The position numbers and the translations under genes are program-made. The notes beneath the pieces are model-generated. The model ran no database searches. It saw only the letters and a program-made list of their open reading frames with translations, and was not told the origin of the DNA. 64,000 bases of DNA, from contig NZ_CP149822.1 in assembly GCF_038396755.1 (NCBI RefSeq), positions 3,906,001-3,970,000 of the forward strand, written 5' to 3'. Each line of letters begins with the position of its first letter. Within the stretch, counting starts at the first letter, position 1. Source of the stretch: Chitinophaga pollutisoli (GTDB taxonomy: Bacteria; Bacteroidota; Bacteroidia; Chitinophagales; Chitinophagaceae). This document shows positions 8,330 through 17,301 of this stretch, one piece after another.

Positions 8330-9599
8330 CCTCGATTTCGGCTTCAATCCCGAAGAAATCGATGTTATGATCCTTTCGCATGCCCACATCGACCACTCCG
8401 GCCTCGTGCCGCGCCTCAGCAAACTGGGCTACCGGGGCAGCATCTATTGCACGCCGGCCACCAGGGACCTCACCGAAATCCTCCTGCTCGATTCCGCCGA
8501 GATCCAGGAAGATGATATTAAATACGTCAACAAGAAAAACGCGCGCGAAGGCAAACCTTACGTGGAGCCGTTATATAAACTGGAAGACGCCAAACGCGCC
8601 GTGGACCAGCTCGTGCCGGTGGCTTATGGGGAATGGTTCCGTATCGATGAAGACGTAGAAGTGCTCTTCACCGACGCAGGGCACATTATCGGCAGCGCCT
8701 GCGTGCACCTGAAGATCAACGAAGGCGGCAAAACGGAACATATCACGTTCAGTGGCGACATTGGCCGCTATGGTGATCCCATCCTGAAATCGCCGGAAGA
8801 ATTCCCGCAGGCGGATTACATCATCATGGAATCCACCTACGGCAGCAGCCTGCATCCCGATATCAAACCGGCCGACGAAGAACTGTTGCGCTATATCCAC
8901 GAAACCTGCGTCATGAAAAAAGGGAAACTCATTATTCCCGCCTTCAGCGTAGGCCGTACGCAGGAAATCCTCTATGCGCTCAACCGCGCGCAGCTGGCGG
9001 GAAAGCTTCCGACCGTGGACCTTTTCGTGGACAGTCCGCTGTCGCTCGAAGCCACCCAGGTGACCCGCATGCACCCGGAATGCTTCAACCGTAAAGTAGC
9101 CAAGCTTTTGGAAGTGGACGAAGACGTGTTCAGCTTCCCCGGTCTGCGTTACATTAAAACGGTGGAAGAATCGAAAATGCTCAACTTCCGCAAGGAACCC
9201 TGCGTTATTATTTCCGCTTCCGGCATGGCGGAAGCCGGCCGCGTGAAGCACCACATCGCCAATAACATCGAACAATGGAAGAACACGATTCTCATCGTGG
9301 GCTATTGCGAACCGCAATCCCTCGGCGGACGCCTCATGCGCGGCGCCACGGAGGTGTCTATCTATGGAGATAAATTCCAGGTGAAGGCGGAAGTGGGCGT
9401 GATACGCGCCCTGAGTGCGCATGGCGATTATGAGGATATGAGCCAGTGGCTCGCCTGCCAGAACCCACGCGACGTGAAGCGCCTCTTCCTCGTGCACGGC
9501 GAATATGAAGTGCAGACCGTTTTCCGCGACTGGCTCATCAAGAAAGGCTTCCAGGATATTGAAATCCCGACCCGGCATTTTGAGATTGGGTTGGGTTGA
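8196..9599 (+). CDS. MBL-fold beta-CASP ribonuclease-type protein
   Basis: A 467-residue metallo-beta-lactamase protein of the RNA-processing beta-CASP group (CPSF73/YSH1-like bacterial branch). It carries HAHIDH (zinc motif 2), the metal-binding His in AGHIIGSA, FSGDIGR (motif 4 Asp), the beta-CASP insert with ESTYGSS and the C-terminal SGMAEAGRVKHH, SAHGDYEDM and LVHGEYE motifs. Length is normal. It should act in the cytoplasm as an endo- or exonuclease on RNA, though bacterial members of this branch are little studied. It is the last gene of the set containing ppk1; its ATG probably overlaps the true DUF4442 stop. It faces the sensor kinase gene tail to tail with only 4 bases between stops. 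Confidence 0.9.
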   Translation: MKIAFHGAARTVTGSKHLITLKKGLKILLDCGMYQGMGRETTALNLDFGFNPEEIDVMILSHAHIDHSGLVPRLSKLGYRGSIYCTPATRDLTEILLLDSAEIQEDDIKYVNKKNAREGKPYVEPLYKLEDAKRAVDQLVPVAYGEWFRIDEDVEVLFTDAGHIIGSACVHLKINEGGKTEHITFSGDIGRYGDPILKSPEEFPQADYIIMESTYGSSLHPDIKPADEELLRYIHETCVMKKGKLIIPAFSVGRTQEILYALNRAQLAGKLPTVDLFVDSPLSLEATQVTRMHPECFNRKVAKLLEVDEDVFSFPGLRYIKTVEESKMLNFRKEPCVIISASGMAEAGRVKHHIANNIEQWKNTILIVGYCEPQSLGGRLMRGATEVSIYGDKFQVKAEVGVIRALSAHGDYEDMSQWLACQNPRDVKRLFLVHGEYEVQTVFRDWLIKKGFQDIEIPTRHFEIGLG

Positions 9600-9603
9600 C
9601 GGA

Positions 9604-12600
9604 CTAATCCTCCGTCAGCGGGAACCAGAGGTTCACCCGCGTTCCTGACGGACGGCCATTTTCATCTTTCAGATCTTCGATGTCGAAAGACGCATCCATA
9701 TTGTACCGGCTGTTGTAAATCTGCAGCCGGTCTTTTGTTATCTGTAGGCCCCGCGACACATGCGCGGGATGGCTTTGCTGCTTCAATACCGTAGCGGATT
9801 CACGGCCGATGCCGTCGTCTTCGATCACGCAGTGGATTTGTTGCCCTTCGCGCGTGAAGCCGATGTGCAGTTTGCCCGGCGCATTTTTATGTTGCAGCCC
9901 GTGCCAGATGGCGTTTTCGATAAACGGTTGCAGCACCATGGCGGGAATTTCCGTGAAATCCTGGTCCAGTTCCGGGTCGATGGAAATGGTATAATCGAAG
10001 CGCCCGTCGAGGCGGAGGCGCTCCAGTTCCAGGTAATTCTCCAGCATTTCCGTTTCCCGCGTGATGGAGATATTGTTGAGCTGCGAATGGTCGAGCACGT
10101 TACGGATGAGCTTCGCAAAGCGGCTGAGGTACGCCAGCGCAGTGTCCGTCTCGTTTTTTAACATGAAAGTCTGGATCGAATTGAGGGCGTTGAAGATGAA
10201 ATGCGGGTTCATCTGCGCGCGGAGCGCTTTCATTTCCAGCTGCGACAATTCTTCCCGGAAAGCTGCCTTGCTGCGCGCTTCCTTCTTCACCAGATACATC
10301 CTGAAACGGAAATAACCGTACACGAGCCCCGCCGCCAGCAGGATGAGCAGCGTCCTGAACCACCAGGTTTGCCAGAACGCCGGCAGGATCACGATGTGCA
10401 GGGAGGTAGTGTTGCGGGAGAATACGCCGGCCGTGTTCATGCTCTTTACATTGAACGTATACTCGCCCGGCGGGAGGTTGGTATACCGGGCCGAAAGCAC
10501 GTTTTCCGCCGGTAGCCAGTCTTTATCGAGCCCTTGCAGCTGGTAGAAATATTGCAGTTTCTCGCCGTGGTATTGCAGCGATTTGAAGTCGATGCCAAGG
10601 AAATTTTCATCATGGTGCAGTAGAAGCGGTTTGTTGAAGAACATCGCGGAATCCACCATCACCGGAATGTTCAGCACCCTGAATTCAACGATTGTTACGT
10701 CGGGCGGGGCGGGTTTTACTTCCAGTTTGTCGGGGGAGAAGGCGATGGCGTGATCGGTGGCGCCTACGAGCAGGCGGCCGTCCGCCATTTGCACAATGCT
10801 GCGCCGCACCATTCGTGCATCGGTGATGATGTCGTTATTTTGGACAAAGATGGAAAGCGTGCGGGTAGGGCCGTTCAGCCGGTAGAAGCCGGATTGGGTG
10901 GTGAGCCAGTAGCGGTTGTTGCCGGCTGGCGCCATCGACAGGATCCATTCGTTGAAGGGGCGGTTGTTGATCATGAGGGCTTCCCATCTTCCCGAAAAAG
11001 GGAAATAGAAATACACGCCATGATCGGTGCCGGCCAGCAACGTCGTATCGTTGACGGGGAGCAGCGCCGTAATGTTGCGTACCGTATCCTTGCCGCGCAT
11101 GAACATCACCGCTGAAGTAACTTTCCCCAGCGCTTTATTGAACCGCAACACGCCGCCCCTGCTCGACCCCAGCCACAACAGACTATCGCCGCCGGGAACG
11201 ATGGCGGTAACGGCGGTATTCCGGCGGATGAATTCCGTGATTTGCGGATAATTCATAAACTGGCCCGACATGGGGTTCCACCGCGACATGGCTTCTTTAT
11301 ACAACCCGATCCAGACGGTGGTATCGTTTTCCGGGAACATCGTGAGTACAGCCTGATCGTGGAGCGCCGGGGGCCTGTGATGGCGGAAGCGCTGCTTGAC
11401 CGGATCGTATTCGGAGATCATCCCGTTTTCCTGTCCCACCAGAATCGTTCCGGAAGGCAGTTCCGCGAGGCTCCAGACGAGGTTTCGTTCTTCGGTGAGG
11501 CCATCCGGTCCGTATGTATAATGCCGTACAGGGCTGAGATCGGGGCGGAGGTGCGAAAACCCTCCACCCCAGGATGCCATGTAAACATCCCCGTTCTTCG
11601 CCGTCAGCAAGCCCGTTACCTCCGCACCGGGACCCGGGTAAGTTGGCTGGTCGAGGCGGGTAAAACCTTCGTTGTGCAGACTGAGTATATTGACGCCCAC
11701 ATCCGTTCCCACCCAAAGGTGACCGTCGCGGTCGGGGACGAGGCAATTGGTTTCGTAATTGAGGTGCAGGCCCAGCGAGTCTTTCGTGGGTCCAATATGC
11801 AGCGAGAATTTATCCTGCAAATCGTTGTAACGGTACAGGCCGTTATCTTTCATCCCCGCCCAGATGTTGCCATGATGATCTTCCGCCAGCTCATACACCT
11901 GATCGGGTGGCTGGTTGCCGAACCGGAACTGGAACCGCCGCATGGCGCTGCTGTCGGGCGTCCAGCAAAGCAGCTCGTTGGTGATGCGCGTTGCCGCCCA
12001 GATGCGGCCCCGCTGGTCTTCCAGCATTTCTTTCACGCTCGCGAATACATTCAGCAGAGGGTAATTGTGCGGATTGTTGTAAGAGCTGAACAGTTGCTTC
12101 CTGTCTTGGGAAAGCATGTACATCTCCTTTTCTCCGCTGATCCAGAGGCGCCCGTGGGCGTCTTCCAGGATGGCCGACTGCATGTTCGTACTGATACTGT
12201 CGGGAATGTTTGCCGGCCTGCGGAACCTGCGATGTGTGGGATCGAGTTGCAGGAGCCCGGCCTCCGACGTCACATAGAGCTGGCCCTTGTGGTCCTGCAA
12301 AAAAGCATATACACCGATCTCCCTCCCGGCGGGTATGCCGGCCTCGATGGGAACAGTGGAAATGCGGGTGGTCACGGGATCGTATAACCGGATATTCTCC
12401 GGCGTACCGATCCAGATATGGCCCTGGCGGTCTTCGTACAGGGCGATGTCGTCGTAATAAATGGAACCAGGCAACCGGTCGAACTGGGTGATGGTGATAT
12501 AATTCTCACCGTCGAATCGCTGCAGTGCGTTGCTGGCGATCCAGATAAAACCTTTCTTATCCTGCAAAATGCCGGAAACGTGGTTGCCGGAAAGGCCGTT

Positions 12601-12699
12601 GTGGATGGTGAGATGGGAGAAAACATAAGCCTGCCGCGAAGACTGTGCTTTAACGGTGTAAACAGTGAACAAGAGTGCGGACAGGTACAGATACTTCAT
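9604..12699 (-). CDS. Two-component regulator propeller sensor histidine kinase (LytS-type)
   Basis: A 1031-residue sensor. After a signal peptide (ends ...VYTVKAQ) come repeated WIASN, WIGTPEN and VGTDVGVN blades of the two-component regulator propeller (Reg_prop, to about residue 650), then a Y_Y_Y domain (about 690-765), one membrane helix (about 780-798) and a LytS/His_kinase domain with MNPHFIFNAL (His833) and an ATPase part containing FIENAIWHG and DDGIGR. Such proteins sense ligands in the periplasm, often sugars, and phosphorylate a LytTR response regulator. No LytTR regulator lies beside it, and it has no fused receiver or DNA-binding part, so it differs from the classical hybrid systems and its partner must be elsewhere. 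The SMP-30-like gene lies 53 bases upstream on the same strand. Confidence 0.92.
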   Translation of the reverse strand: MKYLYLSALLFTVYTVKAQSSRQAYVFSHLTIHNGLSGNHVSGILQDKKGFIWIASNALQRFDGENYITITQFDRLPGSIYYDDIALYEDRQGHIWIGTPENIRLYDPVTTRISTVPIEAGIPAGREIGVYAFLQDHKGQLYVTSEAGLLQLDPTHRRFRRPANIPDSISTNMQSAILEDAHGRLWISGEKEMYMLSQDRKQLFSSYNNPHNYPLLNVFASVKEMLEDQRGRIWAATRITNELLCWTPDSSAMRRFQFRFGNQPPDQVYELAEDHHGNIWAGMKDNGLYRYNDLQDKFSLHIGPTKDSLGLHLNYETNCLVPDRDGHLWVGTDVGVNILSLHNEGFTRLDQPTYPGPGAEVTGLLTAKNGDVYMASWGGGFSHLRPDLSPVRHYTYGPDGLTEERNLVWSLAELPSGTILVGQENGMISEYDPVKQRFRHHRPPALHDQAVLTMFPENDTTVWIGLYKEAMSRWNPMSGQFMNYPQITEFIRRNTAVTAIVPGGDSLLWLGSSRGGVLRFNKALGKVTSAVMFMRGKDTVRNITALLPVNDTTLLAGTDHGVYFYFPFSGRWEALMINNRPFNEWILSMAPAGNNRYWLTTQSGFYRLNGPTRTLSIFVQNNDIITDARMVRRSIVQMADGRLLVGATDHAIAFSPDKLEVKPAPPDVTIVEFRVLNIPVMVDSAMFFNKPLLLHHDENFLGIDFKSLQYHGEKLQYFYQLQGLDKDWLPAENVLSARYTNLPPGEYTFNVKSMNTAGVFSRNTTSLHIVILPAFWQTWWFRTLLILLAAGLVYGYFRFRMYLVKKEARSKAAFREELSQLEMKALRAQMNPHFIFNALNSIQTFMLKNETDTALAYLSRFAKLIRNVLDHSQLNNISITRETEMLENYLELERLRLDGRFDYTISIDPELDQDFTEIPAMVLQPFIENAIWHGLQHKNAPGKLHIGFTREGQQIHCVIEDDGIGRESATVLKQQSHPAHVSRGLQITKDRLQIYNSRYNMDASFDIEDLKDENGRPSGTRVNLWFPLTED

Positions 12700-12712
12700 G
12701 CAGGTGTTGTAA

Positions 12713-12744
12713 CTGCCGGAAAGCGTTTGCTGGCTTTCCGGCAG
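12713..12744 (-). terminator. Hairpin between SMP-30-like gene and sensor kinase gene
   Basis: A perfect 12-bp stem (12713-12724 with 12733-12744) and 8-base loop lies just past the stop of the SMP-30-like gene and before the kinase start. There is no strong T-run on either side, so it may terminate weakly or stabilise the upstream message rather than stop transcription fully. Confidence 0.5.
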
Positions 12745-12752
12745 GATTAAAA

Positions 12753-13613
12753 TCAGTTGACGGTAAGCTTGTAAGCGGTTACATGGTTACCGAAGAAGGT
12801 GGGAATATAAACGATTTTCTTTTTCGGATCGTAGCCGATGTCGGCGGTCTGGAGTTTTTCGGCCTGGGTATCCAGGATTTTGTCGGCGGAGTTGTTTTTG
12901 ATATTCACATAATATACGTCGCCTTTCCAGCAGGAAACGATGTATTCGTCGCCTTTAACGTGTTCGATGCCGTCGGCGCCGTTGGAAGCGGGGGCTACTT
13001 TGGTGAGGGTGCCGTCGATCGCAGCGAGTTTCACCGAGCTGTCGTCGAGCACGAGGAGCCCTGCGGGGCCGGCGAGGATGCCGTTGGGGCCTTTCAGGCC
13101 GCTGCGGGCACTGTCGAGATAGGGGCCGCTATTCGTTTCCGGCACCACTACGTGCACGGTTTTTTTGCGGGAATCGGTAACGAGCACCTGTCCGTTCGGC
13201 GCCACGGTTACGTCGTTGAGTCCTTCGGCATTGGCGATGGCGATGCGTTTTTCGATGGCGCCTTTTTCAATGTCGATCACCACCACTTCGTTCAGATCGG
13301 CGACATACAGGCGGTTTTTATAGAGACCCATGCCTTTGGGGGCGTGGAGCCCTTCCACCCAGCGGAGCGAAACAATCTTACCGTCTTTCGGCGACACGCG
13401 GGAAACGAAGCCCTGTCCATCCTTCCCCCACGGCTGGCCGTCGATGTTGGTGACATAGAGGATATTGCGTTTGGCGTCGAAACACACGGATTCGGGCACC
13501 TTCAGCGTCGTGTCCGTCGACCATAACTTCGTGAGCGTGGCCTGCTGGGCCAGGGCGTCCAGGCAGGGCGCGCCGGCAAGGAAAAGACTTAGGATGGCAT
13601 ATTTCATTTTCAT
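12753..13613 (-). CDS. SMP-30/gluconolactonase-like secreted beta-propeller protein
   Basis: 286 residues with a signal peptide (cleavage probably after LDALAQ) and a propeller of SMP-30/LRE or NHL type: VPESVCFDAKRNILYVTN, PKGMGLYKNRLYVAD, LNDVTVAPNGQVLVTD and GPNGILAGPAGLLVLDD are successive blades. Family members include lactonases and sugar-sensing propellers, but the acidic calcium ligands of true gluconolactonases cannot be confirmed by eye, so enzymatic activity is open. It is transcribed in the direction of the sensor kinase and away from the phosphodiesterase gene at 13666. Confidence 0.8.
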   Translation of the reverse strand: MKMKYAILSLFLAGAPCLDALAQQATLTKLWSTDTTLKVPESVCFDAKRNILYVTNIDGQPWGKDGQGFVSRVSPKDGKIVSLRWVEGLHAPKGMGLYKNRLYVADLNEVVVIDIEKGAIEKRIAIANAEGLNDVTVAPNGQVLVTDSRKKTVHVVVPETNSGPYLDSARSGLKGPNGILAGPAGLLVLDDSSVKLAAIDGTLTKVAPASNGADGIEHVKGDEYIVSCWKGDVYYVNIKNNSADKILDTQAEKLQTADIGYDPKKKIVYIPTFFGNHVTAYKLTVN

Positions 13614-13665
13614 AACACGTAGATATTAGACTTTAAATTTAATAAATGTATTTTTAATCGGTATT

Positions 13666-14889
13666 ATGAAACAAATCCTGACGATCTGCCTCGCGCTGCT
13701 CACAGGCGCTGCAACTGCACAGCAGCGCAAAGCCGTTTTCATCATTGTGGACGGCATCTCCGCCGATGTGCTGGAAACACAGCCGGTCCCGAATCTTAGC
13801 AGCATCATCCAATCCGGCAGCTATCTGCGCGCCTATGTGGGCGGCGAAAAGGGCGGATATACCCAAACCCCTACCATCTCGGCCGTAGGTTACAACAGCG
13901 TGCTCACCGGCACCTGGGTGAACAAGCATAACGTGTGGGACAACGATATCAAAGACCCTAATTATCACTACTGGACCATCTTCCGGACCTTCAAATCCCA
14001 TTTCCCCCAAAAGAAAACCGCGATTTACAGTAGCTGGGAAGATAACCGCACCAAACTCGTGGGCGACCGCCTGGAAGCCACCGGCAATCTCGCCATCGAT
14101 ATCAAAGCCGACGGCTTCGAACTGGATACGGTCCGATTCCCGCACGATCGTAAAAAGGCCTACATGGAACGGATCGACGCGCATGTGGCCGATGTGGCCG
14201 CCAAATCCCTCCGTGAACACGCCCCCGACCTCAGCTGGGTGTACCTCGAATATACCGACGACATGGGCCATATGTACGGCGACAGCCCTGAGTTCATCGC
14301 TTCCATCCAAAAAATGGACGAAAAGGTGGGCCAGATCTGGAAAGCGGTGCAATACCGCCAGCAACGGTTCAAGGAAGAATGGCTGATTGTCATTACCACC
14401 GACCACGGCCGCGACGAAAACTCGGGTAAGCATCATGGCGGGCAGTCGTTCCGCGAGCGCTCCGGCTGGATCATTTCCAATATCAAACAACCGAATACCT
14501 ACGCGAAAATATCCTACCCCGGTGTGGTGGATATCATGCCTACCATCGCACGATTCCTGCAACTGCCGCTGCCGCAGCATGTAGCCCGCGAGTCCGACGG
14601 GATCGCGTTGTCGGGGAAGATTTCCGTAGCGCATCCCCAGGTGCATCACTACAACGGCACGCTGGATATTTCCTGGGTGAGCCCCGATCCCGGCGGTAAC
14701 GTGAAAATCTGGGTGGCTACCACCAACGCATACAAAACCGGCGGCACCGACGAATACCGCCTCCTGGCGGAAGTGCCCGCCGCGCAGCGGCATGCCGTTG
14801 TGAATGTGAAAGACCTGCCTTCGGAATTCTACAAAGTAGTGCTGGAAGGGAAGGAAAATACGATCAACCGCTGGTGGCTGAAGAATTAA
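13666..14889 (+). CDS. Secreted alkaline phosphatase-family protein (type I phosphodiesterase/nucleotide pyrophosphatase)
   Basis: 407 residues with a Sec signal (ends TGAATAQQ). The core is the alkaline phosphatase superfamily: IIVDGISADV (metal-binding Asp), TQTPTISAVGYNSVLTG where a Thr should be the nucleophile, YTDDMGHMYG, and the second metal site TTDHGRDENSGKHHGG. This order fits nucleotide pyrophosphatase/phosphodiesterase-like enzymes. The last ~90 residues look like a small beta domain. It is exported and probably splits phosphodi- or monoesters in the periplasm. It is divergent from the SMP-30-like gene across a 52-base gap and is followed by the long inverted repeat at 15011-15100. 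Confidence 0.87.
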   Translation: MKQILTICLALLTGAATAQQRKAVFIIVDGISADVLETQPVPNLSSIIQSGSYLRAYVGGEKGGYTQTPTISAVGYNSVLTGTWVNKHNVWDNDIKDPNYHYWTIFRTFKSHFPQKKTAIYSSWEDNRTKLVGDRLEATGNLAIDIKADGFELDTVRFPHDRKKAYMERIDAHVADVAAKSLREHAPDLSWVYLEYTDDMGHMYGDSPEFIASIQKMDEKVGQIWKAVQYRQQRFKEEWLIVITTDHGRDENSGKHHGGQSFRERSGWIISNIKQPNTYAKISYPGVVDIMPTIARFLQLPLPQHVARESDGIALSGKISVAHPQVHHYNGTLDISWVSPDPGGNVKIWVATTNAYKTGGTDEYRLLAEVPAAQRHAVVNVKDLPSEFYKVVLEGKENTINRWWLKN

Positions 14890-15010
14890 GCTTCTTCCTT
14901 CTTTCCAAAATTAGGTGGAAAGACGGTACGTTGGCAAAAAATGTGGCGTCATGTATATAAACCTGGGGTGAGCATTGAAGAAACCTGGGGTGAAATGCAG
15001 ATCATTCATC

Positions 15011-15100
15011 CATCCTTCAATGATCCTTCAGTCATCCTTCAGGCAAACACCCTCAAACTCAAGCCAGCATTGGAGGAGCTTGGAGGATCATTGAAGGATG
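15011..15100. repeat. Long inverted repeat between convergent genes
   Basis: The arm 15011-15027 is perfectly complementary to 15084-15100 (17 bp). The pairing extends to 20 positions (15011-15030 with 15081-15100) with one G-T mismatch, leaving a 50-base centre. Within the left arm and centre the octamer ATCCTTCA occurs three times, and its complement appears in the right arm. It lies between the stops of two convergent genes, so it could be a bidirectional terminator, a small RNA or a remnant of a short mobile repeat. There is no T-run. No gene is seen elsewhere in the 240-base gap 14890-15129. Confidence 0.7.
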
Positions 15101-15129
15101 TCAGCAGGATGTCAGTAGCGGTTCAGTCG

Positions 15130-17184
15130 TTATTCCCTGATTTTCAGCATCCCGGCATTAATGGCCACCACGATGGTGGAAATACTCATCAGCACGGCAC
15201 CCGCTGCGGGGCTGAGCAAAATCCCTGCGCCCGACAATACCCCCGCGGCCAGGGGCATCGCGATCACGTTGTAGCCCGTGGCCCAGGCGAGGTTCTGTAT
15301 CATTTTCCTGTAAGTGGCTTTGCCGAACAAGACGAGGCTGGCGACGTCTTTGGGGTTGCTGTTAACGAGGATGATGTCCGCCGTTTCGGCGGCCACGTCG
15401 CTGCCCGAGCCAACAGCAATGCCTACGTCGGCTTTGGCGAGGGCGGGCGCGTCGTTCACGCCGTCTCCCGTCATGGCTACGAATTCACCTGATTTTTGCA
15501 GCTGTGCGATTTTTTCGAGTTTCTGGTGAGGGAGCACTTCGGCGAAGAACTGGTCCATGCCGAGGCTGCGCGCCACGTCTTCCGCCACCACTTTGTTATC
15601 GCCGGTGAGGAGTACGGTTTTGATGTGCTGCGCGTGCAGCGTGCGGATGGCCTCGGCGGATTCCGGCCGCACCTGGTCGGAGAGGGCGATGAAGCCCACA
15701 GGAGTATCATTGCGCAATACATATACCAATGTTTCGCCGGCGCGGATCTTCTCCGGCGGGTGCTGCAGCGCATTGGGGCTCACCACGGCGATGGCGGCGC
15801 CGTTCAGGTCGGCCGTAATCCCTTTCCCAGTGATGGCGGTAATGTTACCGGCGGGGTCCGCCGGAAGACCCAGTTCTTTTGCTTTTGCCACGATCCCCGT
15901 GGCGATGGGGTGCTCAGAGCTCTGTTCGAGCGCGTAGGCGAAGCGGAGGATGTCGTTGTCCTGCAAATCCGGCGTGAGTGAAGCATACCGCGCTACGGCG
16001 AATTCGCCAACGGTCAGCGTGCCTGTTTTATCGAAAACAAGCGTTGTGATCTTGCGGGCGTTTTCGAAAGCGGTCCTGTTGCGGATGAGGAGCCCGTTGC
16101 GCGCGGCAAGCGCCGTGGATTTGGCCACTACCAGCGGGATGGCGAGCCCCAATGCGTGCGGGCAGCAGATCACGATCACGGTTACCATCCGCTCGATGGC
16201 GAATGCCAGGGAGCTCCCGCTCCAATACCAGGCGAAAAATGTGGCGAGGCCGGCAACGATGGCAACCAACGTGAGCCAGCGCGCGGCTTTGTCAGCCAGC
16301 AGCTGCGTACGCGACTTGTCCTGCTGCGCTTCGTTCACCAGCTGGATCACTTGTTGCAGGTACGATTCCTTGCTGCCGTGCGTCACCTGGATGCGCAAGG
16401 CGCCGTTGCCGTTGATGGAGCCGGCGATCACCTTGCCGGCGGGTTGCTTCTCCACCGGCTTCGATTCGCCGGTTAGCATGGATTCATTCACCGCGCTTTC
16501 GCCTTCGGTAATAATACCATCAGCCGCGATCTTCTCGCCGGGCTTCACGAGGATAAGGTCGCCTTTCTGCAACTGATCGGTCGGTATTTCGGAAATATCT
16601 CCGTTGCGGATGAGGTGGGCGGTGGAAGGCATCAGCCTGACGAGCGCTTCCAGTTCGCGCGATGCGCCGGCAACGGAGGTCATCTCGATCCAGTGGCCCA
16701 GCAGCATAATGAGGATTAATGTAGCCAGTTCCCAGAAAAAGTCCATGCCTTCCAGCCCGAACACGGTGGCGGCGCTGTAGATGTAAGCCACGCTGATGGC
16801 GAACCCGATGAGGGTCATCATGCCCGGGTTACGGGATTTCATTTCATTCACCCAGCCTTTGAGAAAGGGCCAGCCGCCATACACGAAAATGATGGTCGAC
16901 AGTGCGAACAGCAGTTTGTCCGAATAGGGGAATTGCCAGTCTACCCCCATCCAATGCTGGATCATGGGGGAAAGTAACAGTACGGGGATGGTGAGTATCA
17001 GCGTAGCGTAGAATCTTTTTTTGAAATCCCCGATCATGCCGTGATGGTCGTGACCGCCATGACCGGCATCTGCGGCATGATCGTGCATGGGCGCGGTTTT
17101 CGGTGCGGCGTGATGTACGTGTGTATGGTCTGCCGGGTGGTGGTGGTGTTCCGGGTGATGTGGAGAGGATTCGCCAGGCTTCAT
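15130..17184 (-). CDS. copB: Copper/heavy-metal-translocating P-type ATPase, CopB type
   Basis: 684 residues. The N-terminus (1-50) is strikingly His-rich with repeated HH and HDH clusters and no CXXC domain. After paired membrane helices come the TGES loop, the membrane motif C341-P342-H343, the phosphorylation site DKTGT (Asp385), and TGDN and GDGVNDAPALAKAD hinge motifs. CPH with a His-rich N-terminus identifies the P1B-3 (CopB) group, which exports copper or silver from the cytoplasm. It stands alone: no CopZ, CueR-type regulator or CusA efflux gene is next to it. Flanked by the inverted repeat on one side and the hybrid kinase on the other. Confidence 0.93.
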   Translation of the reverse strand: MKPGESSPHHPEHHHHPADHTHVHHAAPKTAPMHDHAADAGHGGHDHHGMIGDFKKRFYATLILTIPVLLLSPMIQHWMGVDWQFPYSDKLLFALSTIIFVYGGWPFLKGWVNEMKSRNPGMMTLIGFAISVAYIYSAATVFGLEGMDFFWELATLILIMLLGHWIEMTSVAGASRELEALVRLMPSTAHLIRNGDISEIPTDQLQKGDLILVKPGEKIAADGIITEGESAVNESMLTGESKPVEKQPAGKVIAGSINGNGALRIQVTHGSKESYLQQVIQLVNEAQQDKSRTQLLADKAARWLTLVAIVAGLATFFAWYWSGSSLAFAIERMVTVIVICCPHALGLAIPLVVAKSTALAARNGLLIRNRTAFENARKITTLVFDKTGTLTVGEFAVARYASLTPDLQDNDILRFAYALEQSSEHPIATGIVAKAKELGLPADPAGNITAITGKGITADLNGAAIAVVSPNALQHPPEKIRAGETLVYVLRNDTPVGFIALSDQVRPESAEAIRTLHAQHIKTVLLTGDNKVVAEDVARSLGMDQFFAEVLPHQKLEKIAQLQKSGEFVAMTGDGVNDAPALAKADVGIAVGSGSDVAAETADIILVNSNPKDVASLVLFGKATYRKMIQNLAWATGYNVIAMPLAAGVLSGAGILLSPAAGAVLMSISTIVVAINAGMLKIRE

Positions 17185-17301
17185 GGTCGTCAGGTTTGGA
17201 AAATGAAAACAAGTTTACTGGGGAGAATGTTCAAATCCCTTGCCAGTATTGGCTTTTGCCAAAATTGTATAACAGAAAACCGGAATGATGTAAATCGGTG
17301 G

